Source of the DNA: Timema cristinae
Taxonomy: Eukaryota; Arthropoda; Insecta; Phasmatodea; Timematidae
NCBI GenBank assembly: GCA_039000515.1
Contig: JBCFYV010000024.1
Location: 42,729,979 to 42,793,978, forward strand
DNA length: 64,000 bases
Reading direction: 5' to 3'
How positions within the stretch are numbered: position 1 is the stretch's first letter; every line of letters starts with the position of its first letter. The notes beneath the pieces are model-generated. The model was not told the DNA's origin. It worked only from the letters and a program-made list of their open reading frames with translations, and searched no databases. A program made the translations under genes and the position numbers. Below, in pieces: positions 57,531 to 64,000 of this stretch.

Positions 57531-57598
57531 TATGTCTGGGGGATTGTGATAAATATTTTTAACTAACTTCTTCCTTGTAACCAATTAGTAAATATATA

Positions 57599-57705
57599 GA
57601 AGTTGGACTAGTTCTGTAGTAATACGTGTTGCTATTCTAGTTTAAGTTAGTCTGTGAGTTGTGTTGGTACAATCTGTTTGTGAATAAAGTTCTCTTTAGA
57701 TATAT
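57599..57705 (+). repeat. Repeat inverted relative to 59212-59318
   Basis: 'acgtgttgctattctagttt' plus 'aagttagtctgtgagttgt' matches the reverse complement of 59212-59318 closely; part of this also resembles the family F body. Confidence 0.7.
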
Positions 57706-57721
57706 TAGCACCCTCATCAAC

Positions 57722-57948
57722 GGTCAAATCTTCTAAAGGCGCCACTCTTGCCATAGACTGGACCGGACGATGACGGGAGATGGGAGATCGAATCCGGGTC
57801 AAGTGTGTTTTTTTTTCTTCCCAAAATGGTTTATCACTCTCCCACCAAACAAATTCGGGTACACTTCCTCTAAATTCAATCTTCCTTATCCCTAAAACAT
57901 TAGTTTAATTAGTATCTGTATGGGTAGTAAGGCGCGGTGATAAAATAA
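57722..57948 (+). mobile_element. SINE family A copy
   Basis: Head diverged, B box 'gatcgaatccgggtc', body 'acacttcctctaaattca', tail 'aaggcgcggtgataaaata'. Confidence 0.76.
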
Positions 57949-58369
57949 TAATGATATCTTTGGCGTACTTGGAAAATTTATCGAGAATAACTTTTGTTAA
58001 GATTTGGACATGACACCTTTTACAGTTGTATAGAAAAGCTACATTCATTATGAATTCCGTGACATGTTTCAGGGAATAAAATAAAATAAAATAAAATAGA
58101 ATAAAGCCTCTTCGCATGACTTGATACTTAGCCAATTCTATTTTCCATTCCTTAGATTGGAATCTTATATTTATGTAATATGCAAATTATGGTGCACAAT
58201 GTGTGTTTGTTCCTAATCATGACATTAAATTACAGTGATGGAATGTATGTTCCAGGACAAGTCGTAAATTTGATTTCAAGAGCCCTTCCTTCTTCCTCTC
58301 TCCTATACATTTTTTTAAAGAAAATATGGTACACATGAAAAAAGATGACTGACCGACTGTGTTTTTTTA

Positions 58370-58609
58370 AGCACAGCATCTTACTACCCGTCTGGTTTAT
58401 ACGCTTATGTACTAATTACGCTAATGGTTTTGGAGATTATTAAGGCAATATTTATAGAAATTATACCCTTATTTGCGTGAAGGGAAAGTGGAAAACAATT
58501 TTTGGAAAACCACTCTCAGTACACCCGACCAAGATTTGAACCTCAATCTTCCCAGTCTAGTCTATTGCAACAGTAGTGTGCTAGACCACGTGACCACTAA
58601 AGCGGGTGA
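58370..58609 (-). mobile_element. SINE family A, full copy
   Basis: 'cacagcatcttactaccc' to 'gaccactaaagcggg'; 'tgactgac'-type repeats on both sides suggest a target duplication, but simple repeats blur its length. Confidence 0.82.
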
Positions 58610-58699
58610 CTGACTGTTAATAGACGGGATTAAATTGTAAAATCTACCCGCACTGATGGTCATGCAGACTGAATGTCAAGCTCTTCTATCTGGTTTGAT

Positions 58700-58845
58700 G
58701 GTGAAGTTGGGCTGGGCTCTAATTGTAGCCAGGTTGAACTGAAAACAGTGAGTACTAGTCACGCTAATGCGGGTACATTTACTCTAAATTCAATCGTATT
58801 CATCCCTGTCCAATCAGTGCATTTAAATGCATATAATATTTTTTA
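58700..58845 (+). mobile_element. SINE family A, degraded
   Basis: 'gcgggtacatttactctaaa' and 'ttcaatcgtattcatccct' match the body. Confidence 0.5.
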
Positions 58846-58849
58846 AATG

Positions 58850-58998
58850 TACAAATGACAGATGTATAAGGGAATCAAACCCGGGACCTTTGCATTAGTG
58901 CACAAATGCTATCACCCCTGATTTATCTGGAAGTTGTCTAGTGCCCAGGGTCATCATATTTTAAGGCAGAGTCTGTGATGGACGTGAGAAAATCGTCA
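58850..58998 (-). mobile_element. Family E half element
   Basis: tRNA-like 'gggaatcaaacccgggacc' followed by 'ttaaggcagagtctgtgatg', i.e. one arm plus spacer of the fold-back element. Confidence 0.55.
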
Positions 58999-59211
58999 AC
59001 TAGATATGAGTGATCAATTAATATCACTAGCTATATAATGCAGCCATTTTTAACTCGTAAGGGCTTAGTGTTGCCATTAGTTCATATATAACCGTACAAA
59101 TGAGCATTTGTAGACGACATTTTATTACTTGGTCGACTGAAAATTGTCAATAGATCGAGTGGTCAATCCCTGCTTTAGACCATTCTACTACTGAAGCGGC
59201 TGTTAATTTAT

Positions 59212-59318
59212 TTTAAGAGGACTTTATTAACAAACAGATTGTACAAATACAACTCACAGACTAACTTAAACTAGGATAGCAACACGTAATATTACAGAAC
59301 CAGTACGACTTTTAAATA
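59212..59318 (-). repeat. Repeat inverted relative to 57599-57705
   Basis: See the partner copy; 'acaactcacagactaactta' is the shared core. Confidence 0.7.
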
Positions 59319-59366
59319 TTTACTAATAGAACATTCAACCATAGACTCCGGTAATTATTTTCTACT

Positions 59367-59618
59367 CACCCTGGTGGCCACGCGGTATGATGCGTCACTC
59401 TTGTAATATACTAGACTGCAGATGACGGGGAAGATCGTGGTTTGATCCTGGTCGGGTGTACCGAGGGTGTTTTTTTTCTAAATAGTTTCCCAATTTATCT
59501 CTCTACGCAAATGTTGTTACACTTCTTTTAAATTCATCATTACTCATTCTTAACCCATTAGCGTAATTAGTACATAGGCGTACAATCTGAATGGGTAGTA
59601 AGACGCAGTCCTACAAAT
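59367..59618 (+). mobile_element. SINE family A, full copy
   Basis: Head 'ctggtggccacgcggtatga', B box 'ggtttgatcctggtcggg', tail 'aatgggtagtaagacgc'. Confidence 0.82.
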
Positions 59619-59756
59619 ATATATATTTAAAAAATACACATATATATTTCACTCATCCCAATTTGGCTGTTGTCAAGTGAAAAATGCACAAAGCCTCACT
59701 TCGGTAAGTTTTCCGGTTTGAGTGTAATGTCGTTTATAATTTCCCGGTTAATAGGT

Positions 59757-60185
59757 AGTGAGACGGGCTCTTAACGATGCTAGCGCCCCGGGTGACAGAT
59801 TTGTTTACTGCCCCGTGTGACGCGGGTTTAGTTGGGACCCGGCCTGAGGCGTACAGTTGGGTAATCGATGGCTCTCCAATAGGTGGAGTTGGGCGGCTCT
59901 TACCGGGAGCCGGTCAATTAGATGCTAGAGCTGGTCGGGGTATTTATATCCAGCGATGGAAACGTAACACCTGCACCGCCTCGGGGATTTTCATCAGCCG
60001 AGAAAAACACTCAACTAATAAAATAAAAATAATACTGATAGAAAAAATAAAATAAATACAAGAGGTGAAAAACGAGTTTTGGAGAGTCGACTAAGGTAAC
60101 CGGGTGGTTTCCAACGCCCCCCCGGACCCCCTCCCCCCCTCGCTCGGTTGCAACCGGGCCCCACAGTAAAAAAGGGGACCTAGTA
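59757..60185 (+). other. GC-rich island of unknown nature
   Basis: It contrasts sharply with its AT-rich surroundings. It contains a TATA-like 'gggtatttatatcc' (59939-59952), an 'aataaaataaa' run (60017 onward) and poly-C blocks (60110-60140). A 92-codon plus-strand frame starts at 59777 without known domain. Order of TATA-like box then AATAAA resembles an LTR, but no second LTR, TG...CA boundary or target duplication was found. Confidence 0.4.
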
Positions 60186-60714
60186 CCGTGGACAGGTCAT
60201 GGATTTCGTGGGAATTTGACCGGTGAGGTGTTGGCGAGTTTCCCCTAGACTTTCAAGTGTCTTAAGAGGCTACTAGACTTTTTTTTTCTGTTCCCGTTAT
60301 CGTCAAGTTAAAATATCACATTTTATGAACATGGGGAGATAGAAAGGTGACTCGAAAAAATTGGTAGATTTAGAAATTTTCTACTCAAAATAGGAGCATA
60401 TAATAGTCATTGTTGATAAGATCATCACTTACGTCGTATTAAGTTAAATTATAAGGTTTAAGGAAGTTTTATACCTGTGACGTAACGGCCGGTAAAAATA
60501 GGATTTTCCACGTTAGAGAATTTACCTTTTATTCAGCGAGTTTTGGAGATATAACATTGAAACAAAAAAAAAGTTTTAATAATTCTAAAAATTGTACTGT
60601 AGTGTCATAAAATTATATTTTTATCTGAAGTAGTTTTTGCAAACGTATTTTTTTAAATAAATAATCTACAATTTTTGACTATTTGACTTTGTCCCAAAAA
60701 TGGCTTGCAGGACT
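60186..60714. other. Intergenic, nothing recognised
   Basis: No supported feature. Confidence 0.3.
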
Positions 60715-60965
60715 CTTTATTCCAGGATGTATATTAAAAATAGTCCGTAATAGCATATGTCTATCTAAAATAGGAAACAAGAAAACGGTTATTTTAAAAA
60801 GCAAGTTAATGTTTTCATGACGCAAACAGTATAGTGACTGTGTAAAGTCGTCAGGGGAAGAGGGGAACTGTTGTTAGTGTTAGTAGATAAACAGAGGCTT
60901 CGCAGGGTTAGTTGCTAATTTTATTCTCTCTTGGTATTTCGTACATTGTGATAGTGCTTAAACTG
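60715..60965 (+). repeat. Dispersed repeat shared with 48565-48780
   Basis: Same ordered words ('ccaggatgtatattaaaa', 'acagaggcttcgcaggg', 'ttgtgatagtgctta'); the MITE present at 48781 is absent, and 'ggcaacgtcg' follows at 61026. Confidence 0.65.
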
Positions 60966-61264
60966 CTTAGATGTGTCAAGTTAAAATGCAACCTGCTTCT
61001 TTAATTGCCCCGAAATCTCCAATTAGGCAACGTCGTTGGGACAAGATTCTAATTTCCCTAATTTATACCACTGCATAAAGAATTGAAAAAAAAATGTTAA
61101 GTCATAGGATTATTAAAAACTTAATCTAGTATGAGAAATGGTGAAAAACCAACTGCTGGAACATTTAATCCCGACCTCCCGACAACAGCGACCTTAACTA
61201 GGTCGAATCTAGCGCTCGACTACTCGACTAGAAATGTGAATGATATTAGTTGTTTTATTTTGTG

Positions 61265-61435
61265 TATGAAATGTCAAAAATCTCACAAGTCCATGACAGA
61301 CTCTGCCTTAAACCATAATTGATGAATTATTACTTTTTGAGTCAAGGATAAAATCTGGATAGCTCAGTTAGAGAACAATGGCGCGTTAAACCATAGGTAC
61401 TGGGTTATATTCCCGCGTATAGTCGTCAATTTTCA
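61265..61435 (+). mobile_element. Family E half element
   Basis: 'gacagactctgccttaaa' spacer followed by the tRNA-like arm 'tggatagctcagttagagaa'. Confidence 0.55.
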
Positions 61436-62319
61436 ACGATTAACTATTTAAATGAATACCAAGGTAACGGCCATAATCCGTACAAAATTACTCTTTCAAT
61501 GTATCTGAATATTAAAATCGGTAATCTTAAAATACGGAATATGTGGTAAGACTCTTAAATTTCTTACAGCAGGTCGGAGTTCAACCCTAACCGGTTGTAT
61601 TAATGTTTCAAGTGGTTTTATCCACGTGGGTCTCATACGTGTTTCAGAGAAGCAGTGGTAAACTTCTCAGGAATGGGGGGTAGGGTTAGGGGGGGGGGGG
61701 ATTTGACCTAATTTTTGCGGACTTTTAACTTGAGTAGGAAAACACACAGCCCTGAAATAATATATAGCTCCAGGAATATTTTTAATATCTACGAGAAATA
61801 AATAATAAATTATGGTAGGATATGGAACCTATAAAGCTACAACCATGTTGTTCTTTCGTTTCGGTTAATACTCTCTAATATATTTATTTATCGTGTGTAG
61901 AAAATACATTTATTCCTGGCACTACAGGGTCGTATGTTTAGTGTTAATTTTACCGTCCTAAGTTGTTAGTTTGTAGGTTGTGTGTTAATTTGAAATTACA
62001 AAAGTAATTACCGGTGCATAAGAACTGCTGGAGCAACTCATCCGAGGTTGGTAATAATACCATTACACAAACTTCCGAGTAAAAGTTAAATTCATAATTA
62101 CTTTGTTCAAAATGGAAAATAAAGGTGAGGTTAGGCTAGGTTAGGATTTGTATGGAATTACAGGTTGTTCCAAAATTCATGTGCGCCGCCTGGACGGTAT
62201 ACTTTATTCTGCAATTCTAGTGCGCCGGTAATTACATCCCTAATGTCATCGTGATTATCTGACCTATTAATCAGATTAAAAAACTCAGCTTTTTCTGGCG
62301 TAGGTAGGTCAGAATCCAA
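61436..62319. other. Intergenic
   Basis: Contains a G-rich run (61675-61701) and 'gaggttaggctaggttagg' (62127-62145), a string typical of many insect genomes; no gene. Confidence 0.35.
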
Positions 62320-62420
62320 GGGGAATAACCCTGGTGTTTGAATCTCGGAAAGGTGTACTTAAGGTGTTTTATCCTAAGTGGTTTCTATCCTCCCTCCTCA
62401 AAAATATGACGCGGTGAGAG
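62320..62420 (+). mobile_element. SINE family A, degraded
   Basis: 'gtgtttgaatctcgg' B-box region and 'aagtggtttctatcctccct' remain. Confidence 0.45.
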
Positions 62421-62509
62421 AAAACCCAAAAACAATCCCAGTAATTTGTTGTGATAAAAAAAAAAGAATATCTTAACACAAATTAATTTTCAGTGTATGT
62501 TTGTTCATG

Positions 62510-62570
62510 AGTTGTTATTCTAAACCGAGTGATTATATCAGCATACGAAATTTCTATGAGCGAGAGCGAA
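62510..62570 (-). mobile_element. SINE family F 3' fragment
   Basis: 'gagtgattatatcagcata' plus 'cgaaatt' matches the 3' part of family F. Confidence 0.45.
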
Positions 62571-64000
62571 AGTCAGATAAGGCCCTTGTTATGAAAATTG
62601 GACTGTAAGTTAAACCAAACATATTGTGGAAGATAATCTAATTCACATTTTTTTTTCTCTCTTCTAAATGATAAGTTAGTAGGAAAATATAATTTGTAAA
62701 AGAAACATTTTCAACTGTAAAATTTATTTATTGGTTTAAGTTTTTGTTTATCAATCCTTATATTATAAAATATCTTATCATACATATACATTGTATTTAC
62801 AAATTGTACAGCCCTACCAATAAAAACTACCATGTACACAATATATATCTACTTTTTCGGCAAGCTCAGCCCTATTTTATACAATATGAGCGAATAGAGA
62901 GATAATAAATATGAAGTCAGCCTCATCTAAATAATCAAAATAATTATTTGAAGCTTATGATGGCAATAATAAAAGGAATATTGATACGGAGTTTTTTATA
63001 TAGCATTATGTATGCATTACAGACAATCTCTCAAAGCGTTTCACATCATTAGTCTTTAAAAGGGAACATCCGGTAATTTTAGAAGTATATTTGATATAAT
63101 TTAAAAAAATATTTGGGTATAGCTCCGTTAGGAAAAAAAGAGGCCAACCTTTTTTAGTCTAGGTTCCACTTTAATACGATATGGACTACTATTTGTAATT
63201 GGGCTTGTAAAAATTAGCTTATAACTTTAATTAATAACAAACATAAGCTATATTTTTAAGAGATAAAATTAATATCTCCATATTTAATATGTATACAATT
63301 AAATTACATTTTCTATTATTTATGAAGGTTGGTTTTTGTCTTCAAAAATATAACTTTTTCTTTTTTTCATCACAAACTAAATTGCTTGGTTAACTGATGT
63401 TACCTATTAAAAAATAAGCATTGAAAATGAGAGATGTGTCAACAATTTTACAACAATAACCATAGCTTTATCTTACAAATGGACATTGAAGGAATTTTTA
63501 TTTTAGAAAATACAATATTTTGTTTTTTTATACTTTGATAACATTATACTGTTATTGGTGTTATTTTAAAGGTATTGACAATACGTATTAAAAGTGACAG
63601 CTTCAAATGACATGACTTGTATGAATATGTTAAAGTAGATTTAGAAATTTTTTCTAGCTGACAGATATATCCATTTGTAAGAAAATTGGAGTATACAGCA
63701 ATGGGTATGGTTTGTTTTAACAAGTGTTTATTTCATTATGTTTATAATTTTGGTAAAGTGGTTACTCTGACTTTTGTTTACAGTTGTTTTAATTTATAAA
63801 ATAGGAATTTCAGACAAAAAACAAGAAACTTAAAAAAAATTAAACTTGTTTAAAAATTGGAACTTTATTTAGTTTTTATCTAACTTAAAATCTTAACTAG
63901 GCCTATAATTAATTCAAAATAGGTTTTTATGAAATATTTTGCTGGCAAATAATGATTTAATGCAAATAATTTTTTGCTAGCAAATAATGATTTAATGCAA
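62571..64000. other. AT-rich intergenic end of window
   Basis: No gene or shared repeat, except a short direct duplication 'gcaaataatgatttaatgca' at the extreme right end (63945 onward and 63980 onward). Confidence 0.35.

Noticed and set aside
59777..60055. 92-codon open frame in the GC-rich island
   Set aside because: High GC lowers stop frequency; the sequence has no recognisable domain and ends in low-complexity AT.

Overview
The window is animal nuclear DNA: AT-rich, intron-containing and packed with mobile elements. Three protein-coding loci could be assembled exon by exon from conserved residues plus GT/AG splice sites, and all lie on the minus strand. (1) 8771-8866 is the first coding exon of a phospholipase C-beta gene (Plc21C/PLCB1 type); its remaining exons were not found and probably lie beyond base 1. 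(2) 16714-21790 is a complete five-exon cornichon-4 (CNIH4) gene, 153 codons. (3) 26876-36616 is a complete four-exon menorin/FAM151 gene, 321 codons. The gene set, the TTAGG-like 'gttagg' strings and the repeat types point to an arthropod, most likely an insect. Chance translations of the commonest SINE resemble repeat-derived proteins I remember from stick-insect (Timema) annotations; that is memory only and was not checked.

Layout: 1-8.7 kb holds SINEs, a 46-48 bp minisatellite (1665-2815), a duplicated segment (2830 and 5171) and a LINE 3' end. 8.77-9.2 kb is the PLC-beta first exon and its upstream region. 11.7-13.2 kb has a SINE split by a hAT element, a second SINE and a 51-bp SINE-tail insertion. 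16.7-21.8 kb is CNIH4, whose intron 3 carries a SINE split by a roughly 1-kb hAT element; the SINE's target-site duplication covers the exon-3 splice donor. 26.9-36.6 kb is FAM151, with a dead hAT transposase and several SINEs in its introns. From 36.8 kb to the end I found no host gene. That part is a mosaic of SINEs, four kinds of MITE, LINE fragments, a dead mariner-like transposase, a second minisatellite array in opposite orientation (47.09-48.13 kb), a long hairpin (44863-45026) and a GC-rich island (59.76-60.18 kb).

The three host proteins belong to unrelated pathways: G-protein signalling at the membrane, ER cargo export, and an extracellular or cell-surface protein. I see no sign that they act together. 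The strongest novelty is in the repeat biology: elements nested in elements with both sets of target duplications readable, SINE families that differ in head but share a 3' tail, and insertions of that tail alone.
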